Shown: positions 1-9,111, numbered from the stretch's first letter. The stretch is 64,000 nt of DNA from Coriobacteriaceae bacterium (GCA_025757745.1 CP107217.1:1860001-1924000); one strand, 5' to 3'. A program made the numbers and translations. Notes: generated from the letters alone by a model not told the origin.

Positions 1-398
1 TACGCGTAGAAGCCGCAGGTCACAAACGATAGAAGGATGAATTCCGCCAGACCCGGCGTGTAATCGCCGTCATCCTGACACAACGTGTTGACGTCGCGTG
101 CCAAGCAATACAGGAAGTAGAACGAATAGATACCGCAGGTCACAAGAGAGAGCAGCAGCCAGCCGATCAGGCTGCGGTCAGCCTTAATGGGGCCATAGCC
201 CATCGGAGCGGATGCGGACTGTTGGGCGTATTGACCGGTGTACTGCTGCTGAGGCTGGGGCGCGGGCTGAATAGCCTGGGCCGGAGCGGGCTGGGGCTGC
301 GGGGCCGCAGCGGCAGAAGCGGCACCAACGGCGGATCCGCAAACAGGGCAGAATTTGGCATCATCCGAAATGGGAGAACCACAAGTGGGACAGAACAT
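1..398 (-). CDS. Zinc-ribbon, DUF4234-like membrane protein (3' end cut by window)
   Basis: Reading from the ATG at 398 the protein opens with MFCPTCGSPISDDAKFCPVC, a two-CxxC zinc ribbon. A Gln/Pro/Ala-rich linker follows, then a membrane region containing SLVTCGIYSFYFLY and a second VTCGFY, as expected for DUF4234-type proteins. An AAAGGAG ribosome site lies 6 nt upstream of the ATG. The gene runs off the left edge, so the C-terminus is unknown. The next gene also begins with a zinc ribbon followed by membrane segments, so the two may share a membrane-sensing role, but that is inference. No enzymatic function can be assigned. Confidence 0.8.
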   Translation of the reverse strand, partial: MFCPTCGSPISDDAKFCPVCGSAVGAASAAAAPQPQPAPAQAIQPAPQPQQQYTGQYAQQSASAPMGYGPIKADRSLIGWLLLSLVTCGIYSFYFLYCLARDVNTLCQDDGDYTPGLAEFILLSFVTCGFYA

Positions 399-554
399 GA
401 GCCTCTCCTTTTCCTAAGGCGTCGCACGCCTTCAAACCTTACACGTCTACGTTCTCAACAATAGCCGCGACGTTGTTGCGCAACATTGACCAATTTCCGA
501 GAAATTTTGCTGCAACCGTTTTCCCAGGCATTTTCTTGCTTTCGCAGTAGAAAA

Positions 555-586
555 AGGCACCCCGGGCTCAGTTGCCCAGGGCGCCT
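555..586 (-). terminator. Rho-independent terminator
   Basis: A GC-rich hairpin (AGGCGCCCTGGGC arm, one G-T pair, 6-nt loop) is followed on the minus strand by TTTTTC. It lies just beyond the stop of the zinc-ribbon gene that ends at 594. Confidence 0.75.
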
Positions 587-593
587 CGACCGG

Positions 594-1910
594 CTATTCG
601 GTTTGATTGTTTTCGGCAGCAGGATTATCGCCCGGCTCATCCGCCGGCGTGGCAACGGCATCCCAATCGGGCTCCGCAGGCGTCGCCTCGGACGCCGGTG
701 CGGGGACAGGAGCAGGTGCCGGGGCAGGGGCAGGCGCGGGTGCCGGGGCAGGTGCAGGCGCGGGTACCGGGGCAGGCGCAGCACCAGTGGCTGCCGTGGG
801 ATTGAATCCCGCAGGAGCAGGCTTCTTCTCACCCGGGAGCACAAAAGTCAAAACGTCGTCCTTGTCCTCATCGGCCCATTCGCTTGCATAACGTGCAGCC
901 CAATAGCCAACGGCACGGTGCTTGAGCATCTTGCCAAAGACCGTAAGGAACACCGTGACGAATGCAATCAGCACCAGGAACAATACGAGCGTGACACCAC
1001 CGGCGGTAACAATCGCCTCGATACCCGTGGGGCGATAGTAATAGCCGTACGCGCCAATTCCGGCGATGGCACCAAAGACAGCTGTCAAGATCCACGTAAT
1101 GGCGTTGGAAACCAGGCCCGTCAAAAACTCGGGAAGGAACGAAGCACAGAACAGCTTGGTCTTGTTGTGCTTAAAGGCCGCCCAAACCTTATCGAGCGAA
1201 AACGCGCTCTCGACGCGACCGGTCACCGCAAAGTGCATCACGGCGATGTCGGCGAACATCTTAAAGAAGACACCCAGAATCGCCGAGGCAATCAGAGCCA
1301 GGACAAGCAGGCCGAGCGAACCGAACAGCGCTGCCTCGAGTGCATAGGAGCCGTAATAAGAATACGAGCCCGCGGCGCCAATTACCACGCCCTCCACCAG
1401 CGAAAGCACTACACCGATAACGGGAATGGCAGCGATAACCTCGAGCACCACCGAGATGACGCTCGAAAAGACTCCGAGACCAAACGACGTGGAGCGCATG
1501 AGTGGACGGTCCATGCCGTCATCGACCTTGAGCGAAAGATCACGTCCCCACTCAATACCAAAGCCGGAACCGCACACGCTCGCAATGCAAGCTGCCAAAA
1601 AGCCGATGGCAGCCGCAATGCCGCCAATAACGGGAATAAACAACACGAGCACCGACACAACGCAAATCAGCGCCGGCAAAAACGCGATTTGGCATACACG
1701 CTGAAGCACGCCCGGAGTCTTTGTCATATCTTGGAACGCCTGAGCCGTGCAGCCCTTTGGCGCATTCGCCACGGGCGGTTGCGGAACAAACTGCTGAGGC
1801 TGAGGCTGACCCTGAGGGGCGGAGGCTGCAGCGCCGGCATTGGGGGCACCGCACACGCCGCAGAACTTGTCGTTATCGCCCATGGGGGCGCCACACTGCG
1901 AGCAGAACAT
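594..1910 (-). CDS. Zinc-ribbon polytopic membrane protein with Ala-Pro repeat tail
   Basis: 438 residues. The N-terminus MFCSQCGAPMGDNDKFCGVC is a zinc ribbon, followed by a Gln/Pro linker. Several hydrophobic segments fill about residues 80-330, of the general DUF4013 kind. The C-terminal tail carries a long alternating Ala-Pro run (roughly nt 710-780) and then an acidic end. I chose the ATG at 1910 because AAGGG lies 9 nt upstream; an in-frame ATG at 1919 directly abuts that site and earlier starts lack one. The Ala-Pro run is likely an extended rigid spacer and may vary in length between strains. Function unknown. Confidence 0.8.
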   Translation of the reverse strand: MFCSQCGAPMGDNDKFCGVCGAPNAGAAASAPQGQPQPQQFVPQPPVANAPKGCTAQAFQDMTKTPGVLQRVCQIAFLPALICVVSVLVLFIPVIGGIAAAIGFLAACIASVCGSGFGIEWGRDLSLKVDDGMDRPLMRSTSFGLGVFSSVISVVLEVIAAIPVIGVVLSLVEGVVIGAAGSYSYYGSYALEAALFGSLGLLVLALIASAILGVFFKMFADIAVMHFAVTGRVESAFSLDKVWAAFKHNKTKLFCASFLPEFLTGLVSNAITWILTAVFGAIAGIGAYGYYYRPTGIEAIVTAGGVTLVLFLVLIAFVTVFLTVFGKMLKHRAVGYWAARYASEWADEDKDDVLTFVLPGEKKPAPAGFNPTAATGAAPAPVPAPAPAPAPAPAPAPAPAPVPAPASEATPAEPDWDAVATPADEPGDNPAAENNQTE

Positions 1911-2060
1911 CGAAATCATCCCTTCGTATCTTGAGCGAGTCACCTGGATCGCAAACGATGTCTTTGGCATCATTATCACCCAATGTGAGTTCAAATACTC
2001 AAAGATGACCGATTTGCAAGGTACACGGCGCCAGCAGGCGGTTCGTTGAATGCGTTCGCG

Positions 2061-3083
2061 CTAGTTCGTACCGCGGAAACCCTTGCCGACGATCTCGGAA
2101 CTGTCGACAATCGTGATAAAGGCACCCGGATCGACTTCGCGCGCATAGCGGCGCAGCTGCACGGCCTCGCGACGGCTCAGCACGCTCATGATCACCGTCA
2201 CGCACTTGCCCGAGAAGGCACCGTAGCCGCGACTGATGGTCGCCGTACGGTTGAGATGCTTGACGATAAACTCCTCGACCTTAAGGGGCTCGGAACAAAT
2301 GACCGTGCAGACCTTACGAAGGTGAATGCTCTCGATGGCCTTGTCGACCACGAGCGTCTTGGCAAACAGGCCGAGCACGCAATACAGGCCGACACGCGGA
2401 CCATACAAAAAGGCCGCGATGGCCACGATGCCGATATCAACCAACAGCAGCGCGCGGCCAATCTCGAGCGTGGTGCGGCGCTTGAGGATCATGGCGAGGA
2501 TGTCTGTGCCGCCCGTCGAGGCGCCAATATCAAAGACGATGGCGCTGCCGAGCGCCGGCAGTATCACGGCAAAGCACAGGTCGAGCCACATATCGCCCGT
2601 CATCGAAACATCAGTCGGAATAAAGAGCTCAAAAAACGAAACATAGGCGGACAGCGCAAACGAGGCGAAGACGCTCCACAGGATTGCCTTGCGCTCCAAA
2701 AAGATAAAGCCCAAAACGACGAGAACCGCGTTGATAATCCACATAAAGACGCCGACGGGCAGGGTCGGGAACAGCGTGGACAGAATGACCGACACGCCCG
2801 AGGTGCCGCCAAAAGCAAAGTGATTAGGGGTTTTAAACGCAACGATGGCAAAGGCCGTAAGAATCAGGCCCAGATTGAGCTCGGCGAAAAAGCGCGGGAA
2901 GCCCGGCTCCTGGCTGCGCTTTTGGCCGGCACGCTCGCCGCGCTCAATATCGGTGCGATCAACCACGCGCTCCATCGGCACCACGGGAGGACGATGCACC
3001 TCCTCGGCAGCTCGCGATGCCGCCTCTGCCGCGGCAGCCTCAATTGCCCATGCCTGGCTTTCTGTTTCGTGCTCGTCAGCCAT
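2061..3083 (-). CDS. YitT family membrane protein (DUF161 + DUF2179)
   Basis: 340 residues. A charged, Ala-rich N-terminus of about 65 residues precedes the membrane core, which includes KTPNHFAFGGTSGVSVIL and FDIGASTGGTDILAMILKR, typical of the YitT/DUF161 family. The C-terminal soluble part (about 245-340, with TVICSEPLKVEEFIVKHLNR and FITIVDSSEIVGKGF) fits the DUF2179 ligand-binding-like domain. The family's substrate is unknown. The start is supported by GAGGGG upstream of the ATG. It stands alone, with a terminator hairpin from the neighbouring operon about 100 bp away. Confidence 0.88.
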   Translation of the reverse strand: MADEHETESQAWAIEAAAAEAASRAAEEVHRPPVVPMERVVDRTDIERGERAGQKRSQEPGFPRFFAELNLGLILTAFAIVAFKTPNHFAFGGTSGVSVILSTLFPTLPVGVFMWIINAVLVVLGFIFLERKAILWSVFASFALSAYVSFFELFIPTDVSMTGDMWLDLCFAVILPALGSAIVFDIGASTGGTDILAMILKRRTTLEIGRALLLVDIGIVAIAAFLYGPRVGLYCVLGLFAKTLVVDKAIESIHLRKVCTVICSEPLKVEEFIVKHLNRTATISRGYGAFSGKCVTVIMSVLSRREAVQLRRYAREVDPGAFITIVDSSEIVGKGFRGTN

Positions 3084-3199
3084 TACGGCAACCCCTCGTT
3101 AACAATTTGGAAACAATGCGCCCATTAGGGTAACGCGGAACGCGACGATTGCAACCCCTAGTTAGACGAGCGGTATGCCTACATCGGGGGCATACAAAT

Positions 3200-3237
3200 A
3201 ACGGCCGGCCGCACATACATCCGTGCGACCGGCCGTT
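3200..3237 (-). terminator. Terminator of the amaP-DUF2273-asp23 operon
   Basis: Arms AACGGCCGG and CCGGCCGTT pair perfectly around an inner GCAC/GTGC stem. On the minus strand the hairpin runs into TATTTGTATG. It lies downstream of the Asp23 gene. Confidence 0.65.
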
Positions 3238-3255
3238 TGACGTTTTCGCAGATAA

Positions 3256-3292
3256 AACCTGCCAAAATAAACCTGTCCCTTTTTGGCAGGTT
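3256..3292 (+). repeat. Dispersed hairpin repeat, CCTGCC-stem type, copy A
   Basis: A 12-bp perfect stem (AACCTGCCAAAA / TTTTGGCAGGTT) encloses a loop containing ACCTGTCCC. Near-identical copies occur at 61081-61117 and 63253-63291, with a degenerate inverted copy at 8138-8176. The copies share the loop core and flanking GATAAAA. Confidence 0.8.
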
Positions 3293-3306
3293 ACCTTTTT
3301 GGTAGG

Positions 3307-3828
3307 CTACTCGTGCTGGTTGGTGCGGTGCTCGTACTCCTCGGGGGTGATGACATCCTCGATGCGCAGGTTGACGCCCGCCACCTCAAGGCCGGTCATC
3401 GCAGCCAGACGCTCGGTCACGCGTGCCTTAACGTCGTCGAAAATCGCGGGCGCGTAGGCGCCGTACTCGATAATGACGGAAATGTTGACGACCACGCGGT
3501 TGTCATCGGTGACCTCGACCGTCACGCCCTTGGTCAGATTCTCGGCACCAAACTGCTCCTGCACAAAGTGCATGAGGTTGCCCTTCATGCCCAAGACGTG
3601 CGGCACCTCGCGGGTGGCCATAGCGACGATCTTCTCAATCACACCGTTGGAATAGGTCAGCGAGTCCTCGGACTCGTCTGTTTCCTCATCGTCCTCGTCC
3701 GCATCGTCGGCGGGTTCGGCCTCGACGAGCGCCTCGTCCTCGAGCGTTACGTCCTCGGCCTCGGCGGTGACGGTCTCGTCTGCCTCGAGCTCGGTATCGG
3801 CCACATCGACCTTCGTGTTAAAAGCCAT
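3307..3828 (-). CDS. Asp23/Gls24 family envelope stress protein
   Basis: 173 residues. The first ~65 residues are very acidic (many Glu/Asp). The conserved domain begins at LTYSNGVIEKIVAMATREVP and ends near GLEVAGVNLRIEDVITPEEY, a classic Asp23/Gls24 pattern. In the family this soluble protein is held at the membrane by AmaP and is linked to cell-envelope stress. It sits third in an operon after amaP and the DUF2273 gene, which supports the call. AGGAGG lies just upstream of the ATG, and a terminator follows at 3200-3237. Confidence 0.9.
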   Translation of the reverse strand: MAFNTKVDVADTELEADETVTAEAEDVTLEDEALVEAEPADDADEDDEETDESEDSLTYSNGVIEKIVAMATREVPHVLGMKGNLMHFVQEQFGAENLTKGVTVEVTDDNRVVVNISVIIEYGAYAPAIFDDVKARVTERLAAMTGLEVAGVNLRIEDVITPEEYEHRTNQHE

Positions 3829-3872
3829 GGTTCCTCCTTATGCCCACCGCACACGCGGCGGTCGAATACATA

Positions 3873-4250
3873 CTAGCGGCCGCTAAACAGACGACCGAAG
3901 AAGTTGACGATCCCGTTCTCGCCGTCACGGATCTGGCCAATCACGGCGCCGATCAGTACAAAGAAAGCGATGACGAGCGTATCCCACAGGCCGAGCGTGA
4001 GCACCAGCACGGCGAGCACAAAACCAGCGACGGCTCCAAGCGTGGTGTTGGGATGACGGACGGCATAGCTCCAGATGGCTGCCCCCGTACCCTTGATGAG
4101 ACCCATGGCCTCATCAAAATCATTGGCGACCGCGTCATGCGACTCGGTACCCTCCACCTTGGGATCGACGACCTCGCTAGCCGGCGCGGCGCTCTGATCG
4201 ATAGTCAGGCGCGGAGTGCGGACGGTCTTGTCTTGATTGGTATCACTCAC
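3873..4250 (-). CDS. DUF2273 small membrane protein
   Basis: 125 residues from a GTG start that overlaps the end of amaP by 8 nt, with GGAGG 6 nt upstream inside amaP. The first ~55 residues are hydrophilic. Two membrane segments follow (TLGAVAGFVLAVLVLTLGLW and TLVIAFFVLIGAVIGQI), then DGENGIVNFFGRLFSGR, the usual DUF2273 ending. Family members sit between amaP and asp23 as here. The longer upstream ATG frame would overlap amaP extensively, so I rejected it. The exact role in the Asp23 complex is not known. Confidence 0.85.
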   Translation of the reverse strand: MSDTNQDKTVRTPRLTIDQSAAPASEVVDPKVEGTESHDAVANDFDEAMGLIKGTGAAIWSYAVRHPNTTLGAVAGFVLAVLVLTLGLWDTLVIAFFVLIGAVIGQIRDGENGIVNFFGRLFSGR

Positions 4251-4788
4251 CGGAAACCTCCACGGTCTGGACGGTAGTCTTGGACGGCAAAAAACGAACG
4301 CGTGCGGTCGTGCCCGGCGTGCCGAGCATGGTGTCGCAGGCCTCCTCGATACGTTGCTGCATCGCGGCTGCAAGGGAGGCCACATCCCGGTCGTCGAGCG
4401 CGATGGCGTCGACCTTAAAACGGACGCGCGATTCGTCGGAGCCCTGCACGCGCGCCTCGACATGCTCGACCATCACGCGGTCGTCGCGCTCTGCCGCGGT
4501 GCGAGCACACGAGGAGAGGGCGGCGAGCGTGACCTCGATATTACGCTCCCCCGCCGGATGCACGCAGGACGGCTCGCGACGAGCAAACATCAGGCGAAAG
4601 AAACACACGAGCACGCCGAGCGCCACGACACCGCCGCACGCCGTAACAACGATGCGAGGCAGCGAATCGCGCATCAGCAGCATAAAGCGATAGGTATATG
4701 GCCCCCAAAACTGGCAGACCAACGTACCCAGCGCCACAACGGCGGCGACAAGATACACGATCGCCAGGGCTCGTTTGAGCACGCGCAT
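4243..4788 (-). CDS. amaP: AmaP, alkaline shock response membrane anchor protein
   Basis: 181 residues with two N-terminal membrane segments (about 8-28 and 45-64) and a soluble C-terminal domain rich in alternating beta strands. This is the AmaP layout; in Staphylococcus AmaP anchors Asp23 to the membrane. It is the first gene of a three-gene operon with the DUF2273 and Asp23 genes. TATAAT (4837-4842 on the minus strand) lies about 50 nt upstream and may be its -10 box, although I see no good -35. The family call rests mainly on architecture and context. Confidence 0.82.
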   Translation of the reverse strand: MRVLKRALAIVYLVAAVVALGTLVCQFWGPYTYRFMLLMRDSLPRIVVTACGGVVALGVLVCFFRLMFARREPSCVHPAGERNIEVTLAALSSCARTAAERDDRVMVEHVEARVQGSDESRVRFKVDAIALDDRDVASLAAAMQQRIEEACDTMLGTPGTTARVRFLPSKTTVQTVEVSGE

Positions 4789-4840
4789 GCGGCGCTCCCT
4801 TCAAATCTCGATCCAAGGAATGCAAAACGATTCGCATCAT

Positions 4841-4886
4841 TATAAAAGAGCCGGGTCCGGTGCCTCATTGCACGCGGATCCGGCTC
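4841..4886 (-). terminator. Terminator downstream of yebC
   Basis: Arms GAGCCGGATCCG and CGGACCCGGCTC (one G-T pair) form a 12-bp stem followed on the minus strand by TTTTATA. The end of this element overlaps the possible -10 box of amaP. Confidence 0.8.
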
Positions 4887-4955
4887 ATCTATTCCACGAG
4901 GCTTGCATGCTCGCTTCATTATGCCCAGATATGCACGGCTCAATCCGTGCGGGCG

Positions 4956-5762
4956 CTACTCCTCCTCGAGGGCAGCGATGACCTCGTCGGTCATGTCCAT
5001 GGTGCTGTAGACGTCCTGGACGTCGTCGAGCTCCTCAAGACGGTCGATGAGGCGCTGAACCTTCTTGGCGTCGGCACCGGAGACCTCGGTCGGGGTGGTC
5101 GGGACCATGGTGGTCTCGGAGCCCTTGACCTGGACGCCCTGCTCCTCGAGCGCCTTGGAGACAGCCATGACCTCGTTGGCAGTAGTCCAGACGATCCACT
5201 CCTCGCCGGCGTCCTCGTAGTCCTCGCCACCGGCCTCGGCGATGGCCATCATGAACTCATCCTCGTCACCGGCAGCACCGTTGGCGATCATGGTCTCCTT
5301 CTTGGCGTTCTCGTCCAGGATCTCCTTGGCGACGACGATCTGGCCCTTGCGCTCAAACTGGAAGGCGACGGAGCCGGAGGTGCCCAGGTTGCCACCAGCG
5401 TGGGAAAAGGCGGAACGGACATCAGCGGCGGTGCGGTTGCGGTTGTCGGTCAGGCAGTCGACGTAGACGGCGACACCGGCGGGACCGTAGCCCTCGTACA
5501 CGATGTTCTCGTAGACGGCGGCGTCGGCACCCGAACCAAAGGCCTTATCGATAGCGGACTTGATCTTGTCCTTAGGCATGGACTGAGCCTTGGCCTTGGC
5601 AACGGCAGCGGCGAGGCTGGCGTTGTTCTCGGGCAGCGGGTCACCGCCGAGACGGGCAGCAACGGTGATGTTGCGGCTGAGCTTGGAGAAGAGGGCGGAA
5701 CGCTTGGCGTCCTGCGCGCCCTTACGATGCTTGGTTGTGGCCCACTTAGAGTGTCCGGACAT
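4956..5762 (-). CDS. yebC: YebC/PmpR-type protein (TACO1 family)
   Basis: 268 residues starting MSGHSKWATTKHRKGAQDAK, the hallmark YebC N-terminus. It continues through KARAQSMPKD-like and GYGPAGVAVYVDCLTDNRNRT motifs to an acidic C-terminus. YebC proteins have been described as DNA-binding regulators and more recently as factors that help ribosomes through proline-rich stretches; the second role would suit a genome with Ala-Pro repeat proteins such as the one at 594-1910, but that link is only inference. The length is slightly above the usual ~245. It is followed by a clear terminator. Confidence 0.95.
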   Translation of the reverse strand: MSGHSKWATTKHRKGAQDAKRSALFSKLSRNITVAARLGGDPLPENNASLAAAVAKAKAQSMPKDKIKSAIDKAFGSGADAAVYENIVYEGYGPAGVAVYVDCLTDNRNRTAADVRSAFSHAGGNLGTSGSVAFQFERKGQIVVAKEILDENAKKETMIANGAAGDEDEFMMAIAEAGGEDYEDAGEEWIVWTTANEVMAVSKALEEQGVQVKGSETTMVPTTPTEVSGADAKKVQRLIDRLEELDDVQDVYSTMDMTDEVIAALEEE

Positions 5763-5933
5763 ACGTGTCTCCTATCGGTTTCGACCTAAAGCCCAGCGTG
5801 AATGCTCGGGCAATATAAACAAACGTCGTTATGATATACCTACCGGCCTGCAAGATAAACCCCAAAATGAAGGCGTCGTGATGATACAAGCCGTTGGGGC
5901 AAAGCAACCTGTCCCCGATATACCAATCTTGGG

Positions 5934-8117
5934 CTAGGCCCAGAGGAGGTCGCTGCGGGTGATCGTGGCACCGATGGCAAAAGGCATGCAGGCGATGACC
6001 GGGTACAGGTAGCGCATGTAGGTCGAGCCGTTGCAGGGACCGATCAGGCACACGGCGAGCACGCCCAAAAGCGGCACCCAAATGGCCAGCGCGCGCCACG
6101 AATGGCGGCGCAACAGGTAGACCACCACGACGATCATGATCCACACGTAGGTGGCCGAGCTCATGGCGAGCGAGATAAACGGGATGCGCTGCACCGCCAC
6201 GCGGTACAGGTTAATCAGGTGGTCGCACCAGCGCACGACCTTGCTATCGACCGGATGGAAGTCAAAGTACTTGAGGTTATCGGGCTTCGCCATGATCTCG
6301 GCACTGCGCGCCGTGCTGTAGACCCACGCATCGCGAGCGCTTGGATAGAAGTACCCGTAGTAGTTATTGACGAGCGCCGAGATATAGCACTCGGGGTCCT
6401 TTTTGAACATCTGGGCCCACACCTCAAAATAGGCCTTGATGTCCTCCTGCGAGGCGTACTCATTAAAGCAGTTTTTGACGGCATCCGATTTGTCGGGGTT
6501 ATAGCGACGGCCCAGGTTCTCGTACTTAAGCACGCGATCGATCGCAGCGCGCTCCTCATCGGTCACCAAGCCGTCGCAGGGAGCTTCCTCAATCGTGCCA
6601 TCGTCTTTGACCTTGGGGTTAACGCCCGAATTAAGGCCGTCGTGCTTTTGGACGAAGCGTGCCGTCTGTTGAAACGGAATCGAGAGGATCTCGCGCTTGG
6701 AGCCCGGCGTGATATCGTGCGCCGGCATAAATACCTTGGTGAAATACATGTTGGAGACAAGGCAGAGCGCAAGCACTGCGAGCACGCCGACCCAACGGAA
6801 GCGCGGCGTGGCGTACGAGGGCGTGACGCCAGACTGTTTGGCCACGCGACGGGCCACATGCGCGTCCCAGGCGCAAAACGCCGCCGCAATCACGCAGGCC
6901 GCTAACGGAAAGACCAGGCCGCCATTGCGCAAAAACGTGGAACCCATGGCACCCAGCACGAGCAACAGCCAGTCGTGGCGCGCAAAGAGCACAGGCGCCT
7001 GTTCACCCGCGCGCTCGGCATTGGCATCGCGACGGGGTAGGCCACATGCCACGAGCTTGACGGTCGGAACGAGCAGTACCAAAAACGCATCGGCGAAAAG
7101 TACGTCTTTGGTCAGCAGCGCCGCGTAGTTGGAGAACATCGGCATAAACGCAAAGAACAGCAAGATGACGCCGCGGACCGGCAGGCTCACGCCCAGCTTG
7201 CGCAGCGACGATATGGAATAGGCCATGCAGGCGGCCGTGATGACAAATTGGGCACAGGTGTAGATGGCAAGGCCCGCATTGGCGCTGTTGAATAGCGAAA
7301 GCCCCAGTTGCACACACGAGCCGATGATGGCCGTGTGCACCACCGGATGATGGCCGTTGAGCAGCACGTTGGGGTTAAGCAGGCGTAGGTAATCGCTCGT
7401 GCCGTTGGGGTAGTTGAACCATTGGCGGATCTGCGCGCCCGTATCTCCCATAAAGAGGCCGGGCAGCGAGGCGATAAGCGTGGGCGCCCAGACAATCATG
7501 AGCACAAGAAACGGCCCGACAAAAGGATGGACCGAGAGCACGGCGTGGGCAACACGCCACACGCGGCCAAAATGCGCCTCCGAAAACGGAATGCGGCGAG
7601 AGCTCAACCAATCCAAAAACTCAAAAGCCAGATAGAAGGCCACAATCGCCAAGAGCATCCAACCCGCGCCGCCAATCCAGGCGCAGATAACGCGTGCCTT
7701 GTCGCCCAGCACAATCTCGGCCGAATCGGTAAGGTCGTAGCTACGGCCGAACACCATGCAGACGGCAAAGAACAGCGATGGCAGCACGACCGACGGACGC
7801 CAAGCGTCACCGCGACCAAAGAACACATAGCGAAACGGCAGCGTGAGCAAACAGGCAAGTGCGAGCAGCATCACTGCGTCGGTATGGCCGGCAAACGAGA
7901 GAAGTACCTCGTAGCACACATAGAGCGTACCCGTCGCCTTGGGATCGATCGCCAGGACCGCGTTACTCGACACCGGGGCGGGATCGATGGAAAACGCCGT
8001 GGTCGCCAACAGGGCGAGCACAAATGCGACGAGCGTCTGCTTGGCGGGATAGCGTTTAAACCAGACGATGCGAGCGGCATCGCGCGCAGCCGTTGTGGAG
8101 AGGTCGGAATCCTTCAC
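5934..8117 (-). CDS. DUF6020 family polytopic membrane protein
   Basis: 727 residues with about a dozen hydrophobic segments. The central part has LPGLFMGDTGAQIRQWFNYP, then LNGHHPVVHTAIIG, typical of DUF6020 proteins, which resemble GT-C-type glycosyltransferases or polymerases in topology. A large extracytoplasmic loop (about 470-620) precedes the last membrane helices near the C-terminus (YMRYLYPVIACMPFAIGA). The start appears to be GTG at 8117 with AAAGG upstream. It stands alone. A surface-glycan role is plausible but not shown. Confidence 0.75.
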   Translation of the reverse strand: MKDSDLSTTAARDAARIVWFKRYPAKQTLVAFVLALLATTAFSIDPAPVSSNAVLAIDPKATGTLYVCYEVLLSFAGHTDAVMLLALACLLTLPFRYVFFGRGDAWRPSVVLPSLFFAVCMVFGRSYDLTDSAEIVLGDKARVICAWIGGAGWMLLAIVAFYLAFEFLDWLSSRRIPFSEAHFGRVWRVAHAVLSVHPFVGPFLVLMIVWAPTLIASLPGLFMGDTGAQIRQWFNYPNGTSDYLRLLNPNVLLNGHHPVVHTAIIGSCVQLGLSLFNSANAGLAIYTCAQFVITAACMAYSISSLRKLGVSLPVRGVILLFFAFMPMFSNYAALLTKDVLFADAFLVLLVPTVKLVACGLPRRDANAERAGEQAPVLFARHDWLLLVLGAMGSTFLRNGGLVFPLAACVIAAAFCAWDAHVARRVAKQSGVTPSYATPRFRWVGVLAVLALCLVSNMYFTKVFMPAHDITPGSKREILSIPFQQTARFVQKHDGLNSGVNPKVKDDGTIEEAPCDGLVTDEERAAIDRVLKYENLGRRYNPDKSDAVKNCFNEYASQEDIKAYFEVWAQMFKKDPECYISALVNNYYGYFYPSARDAWVYSTARSAEIMAKPDNLKYFDFHPVDSKVVRWCDHLINLYRVAVQRIPFISLAMSSATYVWIMIVVVVYLLRRHSWRALAIWVPLLGVLAVCLIGPCNGSTYMRYLYPVIACMPFAIGATITRSDLLWA

Positions 8118-8137
8118 AGTCCGAATAGCCTTTCTAG

Positions 8138-8176
8138 AAACCTGCCAAAAAAGAACAGGTTTATTTTGACAGGTTT
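8138..8176 (-). repeat. Dispersed hairpin repeat, CCTGCC-stem type, copy B (degenerate, inverted)
   Basis: Arms AAACCTGCCAAAA and TTTTGACAGGTTT pair with one mismatch. The loop carries GAACAGGTTTA, the reverse complement of the loop in copies A and C. It lies just upstream of the DUF6020 gene. Confidence 0.6.
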
Positions 8177-8218
8177 TATCTGGGGAAACGTTACGGTTCT
8201 GTCATCGTTGCCCGGCAA

Positions 8219-8254
8219 AACCACCCCCAAGGTGCCTACCCCTTTGTGGTGGTA
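8219..8254 (+). repeat. GTCCC-loop hairpin, CCACC-stem type, copy 1
   Basis: ACCACC and GGTGGT arms enclose AAGGTGCCTACCCCTTTG. The same layout with CCACC/GGTGG arms and GTGCCTGTCCCC recurs at 43226-43260. It lies beyond the 3' end of lgt. Confidence 0.55.
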
Positions 8255-8262
8255 TGTGGCGG

Positions 8263-9084
8263 CTAGGCATCGAGGTAGACGCGCTGGGGACGGTTGCGGC
8301 GGAGGGCAAAGATGACGAGCGCCAGGCCCACAATCACGAGCGGCAGGCTCAGCAGTTGACCCATGGTGATGACGCCGCCCAGCAGATAGCCCAGCTGGGC
8401 ATCGGGCACGCGCACAAACTCAATGAGGAAGCGGACGATGCCGTAGCCCATCACAAACACGCCCATAAACGTTCCCTGAGGCAGCAGCGGTTTTTTGCGG
8501 CTGAGCACCTGCAAGATGCAAAAGAGCACAATGCCCTCGAGAAACGCCTCGTAGAGCTGGGAGGGATGGCGCGGCATATCGCCCGCGGTACCGCCAAAGA
8601 TCACGCCCCAGGGCAAATCGGTCGGCTTGCCCCACAGCTCTCCGTTGACAAAGTTGGCACAGCGCCCCAGGCACAGGGCCAGCGGAGCACCGATAACGGC
8701 AAGGTCGGCGATGGTCCAGGCATCGAGCTTGTACACGCGGCACACGAGCACGCCGCCGATGATGCCGCCCACGAGGCCGCCGTGGAAACTCATGCCGCCT
8801 TCGTTGGTGGCAAAGATCTCGAGCGGATGTGCCCAGTAGTAGCCGTCGCCGTAAAAGATGACGTAGAACAGGCGGGCGCCGATGATAAGGCCAAAGACCA
8901 CACCGACCACGACGCTCGTCAGGTCGTCGACCGTAATGTCGAAACCCCAGCGACGCTGCGTGCGATACATGACGACCGCCGTGAGCAGAGCTCCGACCAC
9001 ATAGGCCAAGCCGTACCAGTAGATGGTGATGGGCCCCGCCGAAATGGCGACGGGATCAAGCATATGGTAGAGGTCGTTGAGCAT
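8263..9084 (-). CDS. lgt: Prolipoprotein diacylglyceryl transferase
   Basis: 273 residues. Lgt transfers diacylglycerol from phosphatidylglycerol to the lipobox cysteine of prolipoproteins in the membrane. Visible motifs are the conserved Arg in GLIIGARLFYVIFY, then GGMSFHGGLVGG and the Lgt signature LCLGRCANFVNGELWG followed by PRHPSQLYEA, with several membrane helices. I chose the ATG at 9084 because AGGGGG precedes it; a 20-residue upstream extension lacks a site. It would process lipoproteins such as the solute-binding protein at 43378-44370. Confidence 0.96.
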   Translation of the reverse strand: MLNDLYHMLDPVAISAGPITIYWYGLAYVVGALLTAVVMYRTQRRWGFDITVDDLTSVVVGVVFGLIIGARLFYVIFYGDGYYWAHPLEIFATNEGGMSFHGGLVGGIIGGVLVCRVYKLDAWTIADLAVIGAPLALCLGRCANFVNGELWGKPTDLPWGVIFGGTAGDMPRHPSQLYEAFLEGIVLFCILQVLSRKKPLLPQGTFMGVFVMGYGIVRFLIEFVRVPDAQLGYLLGGVITMGQLLSLPLVIVGLALVIFALRRNRPQRVYLDA

Positions 9085-9111
9085 ATCGGTCCCCCTGCTC
9101 CCTACATACAA

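Noticed and set aside
132..148. 17-nt match (ACCGCAGGTCACAAGAG) to 16975-16991
   Set aside because: One copy lies in coding sequence for a VTCGIY motif. A single chance match of this length is plausible; no larger similarity surrounds it.
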